Source of the DNA: Prevotellaceae bacterium UBA711
Lineage (GTDB): Bacteria; Bacteroidota; Bacteroidia; Bacteroidales; Bacteroidaceae
NCBI GenBank assembly: GCA_002297545.1
Contig: DBLZ01000080.1
Location: 1 to 30,549, forward strand
DNA: 30,549 nt
Reading direction: 5' to 3'
Position 1 is the first letter of the stretch. Each line of letters starts with the position of its first letter. Of the stretch, positions 1-7,856 are shown in pieces. The notes under the pieces are model-generated. The model did not search any database, was not told where the DNA came from, and worked only from the letters and a program-made list of their open reading frames with translations. Both the position numbers and the translations under genes were made by a program.

Positions 1-1391
1 ACCGGACTTTCGGATTGAGCCGAAAAGGTGCTTTCTTGGGTTGCTCTTCATTGGCCAAGGCTACCATTGCGGCGGGTACGATTGGGCAGCAGGCATTTCG
101 CGGATGCTCCGCTCTTTCGGAGCTGACTGTGCTGCCGTCCGTAAGGTGTATAGACTACGCAGCCTTTTATGAGTGTAAGGCTTTGACGAGGGTTGATATA
201 CAGTCGTCGCTGACAAACATAGGGCAGGGTGCATTTGCCGCCTGTTCTGCTCTGTCAGAGGTTTCCATACCGTCGGGATTGTCTGGAATGGGCGTAAGGG
301 CTTTTTATAAGTGCACCGGCCTGCCTGTGGAGAATCATGTGCGCTATGCTGACAAGTGGGCAGTGGATCTGGATGATACCGGCCAAGAGTCATACGTAGT
401 GCGTGAGGGTACTGAAGGTATAGCCGGAGGACTGTTTGCAGAGTGTCGGCAAATGACAGAGGTCACTATTCCGTCCGGCGTGCGCTTTATGGGCGAGAAA
501 GTCTTTGCCGGCTGCCCTTCATTGCGCAAGATAAACCTGGCCGATTCAATACCAGACGTATCGGATAAGGCCTTTCTCGGTGTTAACTGTGAAAATGTGC
601 ATGCCACGGTCTTTGACGGCCATTATCTGTACATGCATGGTGCGTCTGCTCCTATGGATTCGATGATGGCGTGGAGAAATTTATTTACAGATGGCCAACG
701 AGAGCAACTGCGTAGCAATGACAATCATGCGTTGGACAGAATAATACCCAAAAACGTGACAGAAGGGATAGCCACTTTCCCCGGCGGTGATGCAGAGCTT
801 GCCCGCTTCCTGGTGAAGAAGCTCTCCTGCAGGGAGGCGGTACCTGGTGATACATGTATAATGGCGTGGGTAGAAATCAAGGTAGGAGCTGATGGCACCA
901 TCTCCGATGTGAAGGTGGACTCCACACTCAATAAGACGGTGGCTGATGATCTCGTCCGTGTGGTAGGCCTCATGCCCAAATGGAAGCCACAGATAGAGTC
1001 CGGCAAGCAGTTCAAGTCTTATGCCGGCTCATTTGTTGTCATGTTCCCGTACAAGGATGAAAGCGATGTGTTGGCAGAGGAGAGAAATGCCAGCTTCCCC
1101 GGTGGTGAAGAGGCTTGTTTCAAGTGGCTCGCTAAGTATATCAAGTATCCTACTATATGCATGGAGCAGGGTGTGCAAGGGAAGGTTATGGTTCACTTTG
1201 TGGTGGATAAAGATGGAACAGTGGTTGATCCTCAAATAGAGCGCAGCCCTGACGAACATCTGTCAGAGGAAGCCTTGCGTTTAATCAAGCTGATGCCTAA
1301 ATGGAAACCGGCCACCATCGGTAATAAAAGGATGCGCAAACCGCTACGGTCCAGATTCAACCTGCCGATTGTGTTCCGCTTGTCCTTATAG
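1..1391 (+). CDS. BspA-like leucine-rich repeat protein with two C-terminal TonB-like domains (5' end outside window)
   Basis: The frame is open to the left edge, so the start lies upstream; the TTG at 15 is only the first possible start codon inside the window. Residues are numbered from that TTG. Residues 1-200 hold LRR_5/BspA-type repeats, recognised by recurring AF-x-x-C-x-x-L units followed by short beta segments (for example GAFLGCSSL and GAFAACSAL). Residues about 251-345 and 359-455 each resemble the TonB C-terminal fold: both open with FPGG, contain a V-x-V/F-x-V-x-x-DGT strand and end in LMPKWKP. BspA repeats in this phylum are usually surface or secreted modules; TonB_C domains normally contact outer-membrane receptors. 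I infer an envelope protein, but no signal peptide or membrane segment is visible because the N-terminus is missing. It converges on menE with 13 bp between the stops. Partner and function are unknown. Confidence 0.85.
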   Translation, partial: RTFGLSRKGAFLGCSSLAKATIAAGTIGQQAFRGCSALSELTVLPSVRCIDYAAFYECKALTRVDIQSSLTNIGQGAFAACSALSEVSIPSGLSGMGVRAFYKCTGLPVENHVRYADKWAVDLDDTGQESYVVREGTEGIAGGLFAECRQMTEVTIPSGVRFMGEKVFAGCPSLRKINLADSIPDVSDKAFLGVNCENVHATVFDGHYLYMHGASAPMDSMMAWRNLFTDGQREQLRSNDNHALDRIIPKNVTEGIATFPGGDAELARFLVKKLSCREAVPGDTCIMAWVEIKVGADGTISDVKVDSTLNKTVADDLVRVVGLMPKWKPQIESGKQFKSYAGSFVVMFPYKDESDVLAEERNASFPGGEEACFKWLAKYIKYPTICMEQGVQGKVMVHFVVDKDGTVVDPQIERSPDEHLSEEALRLIKLMPKWKPATIGNKRMRKPLRSRFNLPIVFRLSL

Positions 1392-1404
1392 GACTCATTT
1401 GCCA

Positions 1405-2442
1405 TTACATATTCCGGGGCGCGTGTTCCGCTGCTATCAGCAGGGCATGCGCCCTGTCCGGTTTGCCTGTGGGGGTGAGGGGCAGGGCGTCTACGTGGAT
1501 GATGTCGCGGGGCAGCCAGTAGCGGGTATCGGGACGGTTGGGGATAGGCTGTGGATGTGAGGCGAGGAGAGAGACGAGGGAGGACGAGGAAGGGTCTGAG
1601 GTGGTGAGGTAGACTAAGGCTTGGCCGAGGCGAGGGTCGGGTCGCCATGTGACGGCAACGTCCCGGATGCCAAGGCTGTGGAGCCATGCCTCCACTTCTT
1701 CAATCTGTATCTTGATGCCGCCGGAACATACGGTGTTGTCGCGGCGGCCGAGGATGCGGAAGTGGCGGGCATCGTGGAACTCTGCTATGTCGTTGGTGAC
1801 AAGACGCTCGGGGCACAGTGCCGGGGCGTCTATGATGAGGCAGCCGTCATGATCCTGAGTGAGGGAGATACCCGGCAGGGGAGTGTAGTACGGAGTGCCT
1901 ATGCGGCGCAGGGCAATGTGACTGAGCGTTTCCGTCATGCCGTAGCTGCTCCATGCGGTGACGGGCAGGGAGCACAGTTCCTGCTCCAGCTCGGGCGGGA
2001 TGGCTCCGCCGCCTATTATCAGGTGACGGACGTGGCGGCAGAGGGCTTCCTTCTCCTCGGGAACCTGTAGTGTGTTCCATACCTGCAGGGGAACCATGGC
2101 GGCAAGGTCTATGTCCGGGACGGAACATGTCGACCTGAGGCCGAGGGTTTGGAGATTGGTCCGGGACAGGGGATGGCCTGGCGGCTCCACGCTGAGAAGG
2201 CGCAGGTTGCGTTCCAGGGAGCGTACCACCATCATCTTGCCTGCTATGTAGTCCAGCGGCATGCACAGCAGGGCGCTGTCGCCGGATTTCAGACCGAGGA
2301 AGTCACACGTCATGCGGGCACTGGAGAGCATGCGGGACTTCTCCACCTGGATTACTTTAGGGGTACCCGTGCTGCCGCTGGTGCGCACCTCCATGGTGGG
2401 GGAGGGCGAGTGCCAAAGGGAAAGGAATGTATTGAGGGTCAA
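1405..2442 (-). CDS. menE: o-succinylbenzoate-CoA ligase (MenE), short Bacteroidetes form
   Basis: Adenylate-forming enzyme that activates o-succinylbenzoate with ATP and CoA in menaquinone synthesis. Visible motifs: the phosphate-binding loop TSGSTGTPK at residues 21-29; SYGMTE in the middle; LGRRDN and SGGIKIQIEEVE near the hinge; and the C-terminal PTGK with the expected catalytic lysine at about residue 327. At 345 residues it is much shorter than the usual 450-490 because it lacks most of the region before the phosphate-binding loop; short versions of this kind are typical of Bacteroidetes, so I do not read it as broken. It is the last gene of the minus-strand men operon, starting 53 bp after menC ends. 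The function call rests on the motifs plus the operon context. Confidence 0.93.
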   Translation of the reverse strand: MTLNTFLSLWHSPSPTMEVRTSGSTGTPKVIQVEKSRMLSSARMTCDFLGLKSGDSALLCMPLDYIAGKMMVVRSLERNLRLLSVEPPGHPLSRTNLQTLGLRSTCSVPDIDLAAMVPLQVWNTLQVPEEKEALCRHVRHLIIGGGAIPPELEQELCSLPVTAWSSYGMTETLSHIALRRIGTPYYTPLPGISLTQDHDGCLIIDAPALCPERLVTNDIAEFHDARHFRILGRRDNTVCSGGIKIQIEEVEAWLHSLGIRDVAVTWRPDPRLGQALVYLTTSDPSSSSLVSLLASHPQPIPNRPDTRYWLPRDIIHVDALPLTPTGKPDRAHALLIAAEHAPRNM

Positions 2443-2495
2443 AATGGTTAGGGGTTAGAGGGGAAGGGGCGGACCTGTCTGACTTGTGGGGTGCA

Positions 2496-3554
2496 TTATA
2501 CTTCGTCCACTTCGGCGCGCCACATGCGGGAGCCGCGCAATTCTATGTCCATCTCAATGTTGTCGGTGTAGAGGAGGCCGGTGCCAAGTCCCTGTGGCAT
2601 GGTGATGCGCGGGCCGTAAACACGCGCTGCCAGCAGGGCTATGTTGCGCAGGCCTATGTTGCTTTCCAAGGCACTGGTCATCCAGGAGGAGATGCCCCGC
2701 TTGTTGGCCTCGCTCACCCATTCCATCGCTCCGGTCATGCCTCCGTGCAGAGTGGGCTTCACCACGATGTACTGCGGTCGTATGGTATCCAGCATCAGGC
2801 GCTTGGCCTCGGTGTCGTTGACGCCTATCAGCTCCTCGTCCAAGGCGACAGGCAGGTATTTCCCGCCTCCGGCCTTGGCCTCTTCCTGCAGGCGGCACAA
2901 GCGTGCCATTTCTTTCCAGCGATATGCCGCTATGGGCTGCTCTATGGAATGTATGTCGTACTGTGCCAGTATGGCCATCTTTTCCTCGGCCTCGTCGATG
3001 TCCCAGGCTCCGTTTGCATCCACGCGAAGCTCCAGAGTGTGGCTGCTGAACCTACTGCGTATGGTCTGTATCAATCGCAATTCGTCGTCCCAGTCTATAG
3101 CGCCTATCTTCAACTTGATGCAACGGAAGCCCTGACGCAACTTGGTCTTGACCTGTGCCAGCATGTCGTCGTAGTCCGCCATCCACACCAGTCCGTTTAT
3201 GGGGATCCCCACCTCGGAGCGTGCGAAGGGTGTGTCGTAGAGCAAGGGGTTCTGCTGGTAATCGTACATGGCCGACTCCAGGGCAAAGAGCAGGGCGGGG
3301 TAGGGGCGCAGCACCTCGGCATAGTTTGGCGCATCCAAGGCCTCCTCGATGAGGCGCGCCACGTCGGACATCCTTGTGTAGGCATCGCGGTCATGGCTGA
3401 GGTCTGGCAACGGGGCACATTCGCCCAGGCCTATACGGCTGCTCCGGTCATCGCGTATGGTAAGGATGACGGCATCGTGCGTAAGGTATTCGCCACGACT
3501 GGTACGTGCCGGTCGGCGGAAATGCAGGGTGCGGCGGGAAAGGCTTATGTTCAT
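2496..3554 (-). CDS. menC: o-succinylbenzoate synthase (MenC)
   Basis: Enolase-superfamily enzyme that dehydrates SHCHC to o-succinylbenzoate. Active-site residues are in the expected order: KLK (K147, K149), metal ligands D179 (in RVDANGAWD), E205 (in SIEQPI) and D239 (in ALDEE), and K266 (in VVKPT). The frame is open 66 codons further upstream, but that extension has no family similarity and runs into menB. I chose the ATG at 3554, giving 352 residues starting MNISLSRRTL, the usual size. The gap to menB is 52 bp, so cotranscription is likely. Residues 224-233 form a small Gly/Ala/Lys-rich loop between the E and D ligands. Confidence 0.94.
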   Translation of the reverse strand: MNISLSRRTLHFRRPARTSRGEYLTHDAVILTIRDDRSSRIGLGECAPLPDLSHDRDAYTRMSDVARLIEEALDAPNYAEVLRPYPALLFALESAMYDYQQNPLLYDTPFARSEVGIPINGLVWMADYDDMLAQVKTKLRQGFRCIKLKIGAIDWDDELRLIQTIRSRFSSHTLELRVDANGAWDIDEAEEKMAILAQYDIHSIEQPIAAYRWKEMARLCRLQEEAKAGGGKYLPVALDEELIGVNDTEAKRLMLDTIRPQYIVVKPTLHGGMTGAMEWVSEANKRGISSWMTSALESNIGLRNIALLAARVYGPRITMPQGLGTGLLYTDNIEMDIELRGSRMWRAEVDEV

Positions 3555-3606
3555 GGGGTTCGTCTTTATATGTAATAAGGTATGACGGTGTGGATGCCGG
3601 GCATGT

Positions 3607-4461
3607 CTATGGTATGTAAGTGTCGCCCCACTCGGGTTTGCGCTTCTCCAGGAAAGCCTTTCCGCCCTCCTGCGCCTCGTCGCAGAAGTAGTAGAGCATG
3701 GTGGCGTCGCCGGCCAGTTCCTGTATGCCGGCCTGTCCGTCCAGTTCGGCATTGAGACCGCGCTTTATCATTCTGAGGGCGATGGGCGAGTGTTGCATCA
3801 TCTGTTTGGCCCACTCTACGGTGGTGTCCTCCAGCCGGTCGTGCGGCACAACGGTGTTCACCAGTCCCATGTCCAGTGCCTCCTGCGCCGAATAGAGCCG
3901 GCACATGAACCATATCTCGCGAGCCTTCTTCTGCCCCACGATGCGTGCCAGATAGCTGGAACCGAAGCCTGCGTCAAAACTGCCCACCTTCGGCCCTGTT
4001 TGTCCGAAGCGCGCATTGTCTGCGGCAATCGTCAGGTCGCACACCACGTGGAGCACATGCCCGCCTCCCACGGCAAAGCCGTTGACCATGGCTATCACAG
4101 GTTTGGGTATGGAGCGTATCTGCCTTTGCACGTCCAGGACGGACAGGTGCGGCACACCGTCCTCGCCGATGTATCCTCCGCGTCCTTTCACGTTCATGTC
4201 GCCGCCCGAGCAGAAGGCATTCGTTCGCATCCATTCCTCGTGTGTCTGTCCTTCAAGGTGCGGCGAATCCGCACCGGTCAGTACCACCACCCTCACAGAT
4301 GCCGAGCCGCGGCAATAGCGCATGGCATCGCTCATCTCCCAGGTGGTCAGGGGAGTGAAGGCGTTTCTCACGTGCGGACGGTTGATGGTGATGCGGGCTA
4401 TGCCCTCCCATTCGTCCAGAAGTATCTCTCGGTATTCCTTAACGGTTTTCCATTGTCTCAT
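3607..4461 (-). CDS. menB: 1,4-dihydroxy-2-naphthoyl-CoA synthase (MenB)
   Basis: Crotonase-fold enzyme that closes o-succinylbenzoyl-CoA to DHNA-CoA. Oxyanion-hole segments are visible: FCSGGD at residues 83-88 and NGFAVGGGH at 127-135. QTGPKVGSFD begins at residue 154, and the C-terminal tail has the family signature EGGKAFLEKRKPEW. Residue 156 is glycine, which in the established classification marks type I, bicarbonate-dependent MenB; type II enzymes carry aspartate there. The ATG at 4461 overlaps the menD stop in an ATGA arrangement, which fixes the start (284 residues) and suggests translational coupling. The frame continues upstream inside menD, but that part is not family-like. Confidence 0.95.
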   Translation of the reverse strand: MRQWKTVKEYREILLDEWEGIARITINRPHVRNAFTPLTTWEMSDAMRYCRGSASVRVVVLTGADSPHLEGQTHEEWMRTNAFCSGGDMNVKGRGGYIGEDGVPHLSVLDVQRQIRSIPKPVIAMVNGFAVGGGHVLHVVCDLTIAADNARFGQTGPKVGSFDAGFGSSYLARIVGQKKAREIWFMCRLYSAQEALDMGLVNTVVPHDRLEDTTVEWAKQMMQHSPIALRMIKRGLNAELDGQAGIQELAGDATMLYYFCDEAQEGGKAFLEKRKPEWGDTYIP

Positions 4462-6053
4462 TGTATGTGTATTTCCAGTAAAGAGGTTTCTGTCGTGTGT
4501 ATGAATGTCTCCAGCCGTTCCCGACCTTCGAGGTAGAGCAGCCCGTGCTGTAGGGCCGTGTGCCGTGCGTCCATCGTGTGCATGCCCATTATTGCCCGTC
4601 GGCTTTCCTCGGGAGCGTCCGGCACGGGCAGCGTGTTGAAAATGCTTCCTCCGCCGTCGTTCAGCAACAGGATGTGCAGGTTTTGTGGCAGAGACGGTGT
4701 CCATAGGCCGTTGCGGTCATAGAAGAAAGACAGATCTCCCGTGACGATGTACACTTGCATTTCCTGCTTGGCCAGGGCATAACCCACGGCAGTGGAGAGC
4801 GAACCCTCTATGCCGTTGATGCCGCGGTTGCACAGTATGGCGGGGACGATGGGGCGGTCTGCTCTTGTGTCACAATAGTGATTTTCCAAAGCCACTTGTG
4901 CCAGTCGCACGGTGGAGCTGTTGGCCAGGTGCACGGCACAGCCTTCGGGCAGCAGCGAGAAGAACTCTTCCAACAATTCTGTGCGGCCGTCGGCAGGCAT
5001 GTCCTTCTTGCGGGGAAGATATGGCGGTTCTGTATGTTCGTGGCAGTGCTTCATCAAGCCCAGCAGAAAGTCGCCGGCCTTGGCCTGTACTGCCACAGTC
5101 TGGCATCCGAAGAGGTCGGCTACGGCGCCGTCTTCGCTCACGTGCCAGTGTTCCGAGGGACGGTGGCTGCGGAAGTATTCTTTCAGCTCCTTGCTGATGA
5201 TATGTCCGCCAACGGTTATCAACCTGTCTACTTTCAGCATCCTGTTCCAGTCGATGCAGGCGGCATTGGCATAGATACCCATGGGCAGGTTGCTAAGGTT
5301 TTCGGCCACTATCTTGGGCGAGTGCAGTGTCCACAGTTTCATCAGTTCGTCGGTGGGCACATCTTCCGGCCTCAGCTGTCCGCATATTATCAGCATGCGC
5401 CAGTGGTCGGCCGGCTCCGTGCCGTCGTGTGGGGAACGTACTGCCTTGACGTCTGTCTCCGGCGGTGTGAAGCATTCGTTCATGTCCCGGCACAAGCGTA
5501 TTGTCCTCGCTTCTGGCAGACGCCTGGCGGTGAACTTGTATATCGGTTCGGTCACAGGCACGTTGATATGTATGGGGCCCCGTGGCTGTCTGGCGGTACA
5601 ATATAGCAGAGCCTCGTTCAGCAGGCGGTTGGCATGCCACAGGTCGTTCTCGGGCAGGGAGATGCTTATCCTAACCATCTGTCCCAAGGCCCCGGCCTGA
5701 GGCATGGTCTGTCCGTCCATCTGCCCTATCCAGGCTGCGGGACGGTCGGCCGAGATGAACACGACGGGCACCTGGCGGTAGTACGCTTCACAGGCGGCCG
5801 GGTACAGGTTGGCCAAGGCCGATCCGCTGGTCACCACCACGGCTGTAGGCTTGCCCGTGGCATCGGCCATGCCTATGGCCATGAATCCGGCACTGCGTTC
5901 GTCCGTGGCAGTGTGGGTGCGGAACTCCCTAATCTGGCATACGCTGTGCACTATGCCTGCATTGCGGCTGCCGGGGCACAACACCATGTCGCGCACGCCA
6001 TGTGCCAGCAGCAGCGCGAGGGTTTCCAGTATGATGGGGTTGGAGCTAAGCAT
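4458..6053 (-). CDS. menD: SEPHCHC synthase (MenD)
   Basis: Thiamine-diphosphate enzyme that condenses isochorismate with 2-oxoglutarate, the first committed step to menaquinone. The N-terminal domain has CPGSRNAG at residues 26-33 and the conserved glutamate E52 in DERSAGF, which activates the cofactor. The cofactor/Mg2+ motif begins GDLSFFYDRN at residue 439, followed by LLLNDGGGSIFNTLP. The length, 531 residues, is slightly below the usual 550-580. The gene is second in the operon. Its start lies 30 bp from a folded REP-like repeat that occupies most of the menF-menD gap, while its stop overlaps the menB start by 4 bp. Confidence 0.95.
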   Translation of the reverse strand: MLSSNPIILETLALLLAHGVRDMVLCPGSRNAGIVHSVCQIREFRTHTATDERSAGFMAIGMADATGKPTAVVVTSGSALANLYPAACEAYYRQVPVVFISADRPAAWIGQMDGQTMPQAGALGQMVRISISLPENDLWHANRLLNEALLYCTARQPRGPIHINVPVTEPIYKFTARRLPEARTIRLCRDMNECFTPPETDVKAVRSPHDGTEPADHWRMLIICGQLRPEDVPTDELMKLWTLHSPKIVAENLSNLPMGIYANAACIDWNRMLKVDRLITVGGHIISKELKEYFRSHRPSEHWHVSEDGAVADLFGCQTVAVQAKAGDFLLGLMKHCHEHTEPPYLPRKKDMPADGRTELLEEFFSLLPEGCAVHLANSSTVRLAQVALENHYCDTRADRPIVPAILCNRGINGIEGSLSTAVGYALAKQEMQVYIVTGDLSFFYDRNGLWTPSLPQNLHILLLNDGGGSIFNTLPVPDAPEESRRAIMGMHTMDARHTALQHGLLYLEGRERLETFIHTTETSLLEIHIQ

Positions 6054-6082
6054 GATGTTGCATGTGGCTTTTATTTAAGTAT

Positions 6083-6229
6083 GCTTTTGCCCTTACAGGG
6101 CGCCTGTCCGTGTGTGTACGTTTACCCAAGGCGCCGCTTCGCTTGCCTTGGGCTGTTATCTCGTTGCCCCTTCGGGGCGCTCCGTGTACACAATAATTTG
6201 GATTGTCTTCGCCCTGTAAGGGCAAAAGC
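6083..6229. repeat. REP-like repeat unit with perfect 20-bp inverted ends
   Basis: Positions 6083-6102 (GCTTTTGCCCTTACAGGGCG) are the exact reverse complement of 6210-6229, 20 of 20 bases. Between them sit two more hairpins: 6125-6152, an 8-bp stem CCCAAGGC/GCCTTGGG; and 6166-6178, a 5-bp GCCCC/GGGGC stem with a 3-base loop. The outer ends are also partly self-complementary (GCCCTTACAGGGC). The 147-bp unit could fold as a cloverleaf on either strand and contains no gene. Similar GCCCTT-AGGGC elements occur in many copies in Bacteroides and Prevotella genomes; that statement is from memory, not a search. It lies between menF and menD. Confidence 0.8.
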
Positions 6230-6268
6230 CTTGTCATCTTGTGGCTCGTTGCCAGTGTGGAGTCTTGT

Positions 6269-6400
6269 ACTTTTGCCCTTAGAGGGCGTTTTACCGTGTG
6301 CGGTTTTTTGCCCAAGACACCGCTTTGCTTGCCTTGTGCTATGGCCCTGTTGCCCTCTTGGGGTGCCCAATGTCCTCCATGATTCGGAATGCTTTCCATT
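6269..6400. repeat. Degenerate second copy of the REP-like repeat
   Basis: Starts with TTTTGCCCTTAGAGGGCG (6271-6288), one mismatch from the left end of the first unit. It keeps the same internal order: a CCGTGTG segment, CCCAAG...GCTTGCCTTG, then GTTGCCC-TT-GGG-GC. The right end (about 6380-6400) no longer matches the 20-bp terminus, and the central stems carry several mismatches. Both copies are in the same orientation, making a short tandem pair that fills the menF-menD gap. The right boundary is approximate. Confidence 0.6.
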
Positions 6401-6413
6401 GCCTGTTAGTGAT

Positions 6414-7544
6414 TCAGTCTAATACCAATGCCGCAGTGAGCGTTTGCAACTTGGCCTTCACCTCGTCCTTCTCCTCCATGAAGCGGCTGGCTGCCGTGAG
6501 GCCACCACCGGCAAAGAACAGAGCTTTGCCGCCCGGACGCATCTGTGCGCAGCGCAGGTTCACGTAGATGTGGGTCTCCGCTCTCAGGTTCAGAGGACCA
6601 AGGTATCCACCGTAATACATGCGCTTGTTGCGCTCGAAGAGACGTATGAAATTGCGTGCCTCTTCCTTCGGCAGACCGCAAATGGCGGGTGTAGGGTGCA
6701 GGAGATCGAGGATGGGCAGCGGTGAACTTTCTGTGGGCAGTTGGAATGTATAGTCGGTGCGCAGGTGCAGCAGATGTCCGGCACGTGAGGTGTAGGGCCC
6801 CTTCCTTATGAAGCGTGCGCCCAGACCCTGCAACTGTCCTTCGATGTAGTCCGAGACGATGCGTTGTTCATTGATGGTCTTGTCGTTCCAACAGCCTTCT
6901 TCCCACACCCGGGTTCCGGCCAGTGACATGGTATGCCACTTGCGTCCATAGCCTTCCAGCAGCAGCTCCGGAGTGCAACCGAACCATCGGCCTCCGCGTC
7001 GGGTGTAGACGAGATATACCATGCTGTTGGGGAATGTGTCCATGGCACGCATGAAGAGTTCGTCCTCGCGTCCGCTGCCTTCCCAGGCCTTGAGCTGCGA
7101 GAAAGAGAGCACCAGCTTCTGGAAGTTCTTCCGGTCCAGTTGGTTTTTGAACGAACGGAATGCTACCTTGTAGGCATCGCTCTCGTCTATGGAATGTGTG
7201 CGGTCGTCCGAGGCGATGGCCGAAAGTACGATACGGCGCGTGTGGCATAGCGTACTTGTCTCAGCCTCGATCAGTTCCCAACCGCTCACGGCCACATCGG
7301 GGCGTATCAGCAGGGCAGGTAGCTTGTCTGTGGCAATGAACGGGGCGAAGACAAATCCGGAAGGTTCGTCGGCGTCAAGCTCCATTCCTCCGGGGATATG
7401 CATGTTGGCATGATGTTGCATATCCACGGCATCGGCCTCACCGTCGGTCTGCAACACCAGGTGCGGTTCCCTTTCGCCCGGAAATCTGTACAAGGCAAAG
7501 TCCAGACCGCTGTCCAGCAGTCTCCTAATGCAATTCTCTGTCAC
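6414..7544 (-). CDS. menF: isochorismate synthase (MenF)
   Basis: Chorismate-binding family enzyme that makes isochorismate for menaquinone. Family features: KLVLSFSQL with the expected general base K143; GCTPELLLEG; SLAGTR; the EQRIVSDYI helix; HPTPAICGLPKEEA with conserved glutamates; and a C-terminal FAGGGLTAAS. The frame reaches back to an ATG at 7631, but a promoter -7 box (7587-7594) lies inside that extension. I therefore prefer the GTG at 7544, giving 376 residues, normal for the family; the exact start is uncertain. It is the first gene of the men operon. The next gene, menD, begins 360 bp downstream, beyond the repeat pair. Confidence 0.9.
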   Translation of the reverse strand: MTENCIRRLLDSGLDFALYRFPGEREPHLVLQTDGEADAVDMQHHANMHIPGGMELDADEPSGFVFAPFIATDKLPALLIRPDVAVSGWELIEAETSTLCHTRRIVLSAIASDDRTHSIDESDAYKVAFRSFKNQLDRKNFQKLVLSFSQLKAWEGSGREDELFMRAMDTFPNSMVYLVYTRRGGRWFGCTPELLLEGYGRKWHTMSLAGTRVWEEGCWNDKTINEQRIVSDYIEGQLQGLGARFIRKGPYTSRAGHLLHLRTDYTFQLPTESSPLPILDLLHPTPAICGLPKEEARNFIRLFERNKRMYYGGYLGPLNLRAETHIYVNLRCAQMRPGGKALFFAGGGLTAASRFMEEKDEVKAKLQTLTAALVLD

Positions 7545-7586
7545 TATATATAAATGATGTATGGGGTTTTGTGTCGTACCACATTG

Positions 7587-7594
7587 CAAATTTA
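7587..7594 (-). promoter_or_regulatory. Bacteroidetes-type -7 box for menF and the men operon
   Basis: On the minus strand this reads TAAATTTG, matching the TAnnTTTG consensus of the phylum's primary sigma factor. No good TTTG box is found about 20 bp upstream, so it may be weak or dependent on an activator. Transcription would begin near 7580, giving a leader of about 35 nt to the GTG at 7544. Confidence 0.55.
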
Positions 7595-7856
7595 GCCCTT
7601 TTTTATGAAAGAAGGGGTTGGGGCAACGCATTAAATGCCGTTTGGGCTGTATTTGGGCTCCCGTTGGAGGCCGTTAAGATGTGTCGCCTCCTCCCCCTCA
7701 GACCTTTCAGCCTGTCATCGTTCAAGGCAAAGCCCACCGTCACATCCCCGTTGGGCAGGACGGTGCGGGAGTCTGTCGTTTTTCATAGAGACATAGTTAT
7801 GGCAGTTGCATGCGCATTTCAGACTCGCAGGGCATCCACTTATGTGTCGGGGGGGG
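7595..7856. other. Gap between the family 3 hydrolase and menF
   Basis: This gap holds the sequence upstream of the menF -7 box and a run of eight G at 7849-7856 directly after the hydrolase stop. On the minus strand 7606-7782 stays open for 59 codons without an ATG; part of it (TVLPNGDVTVGFALNDDRL) looks coding-like, but I cannot name a family. No terminator hairpin is evident. A gene is not called. Confidence 0.4.

Noticed and set aside
2484..3575. Long plus-strand open frame (363 codons) opposite menC
   Set aside because: The opposite strand encodes MenC with all catalytic residues in place; the long antisense frame follows from its GC-rich codon use.
6054..6413. CRISPR array in the repeat-rich gap
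   Set aside because: There are only two diverged, internally folded units with no regular spacers and no cas genes.
7849..7856. Run of eight G as a phase-variation tract
   Set aside because: It lies just outside the hydrolase stop codon and not in a promoter spacer or coding frame, so length change would have no evident effect.
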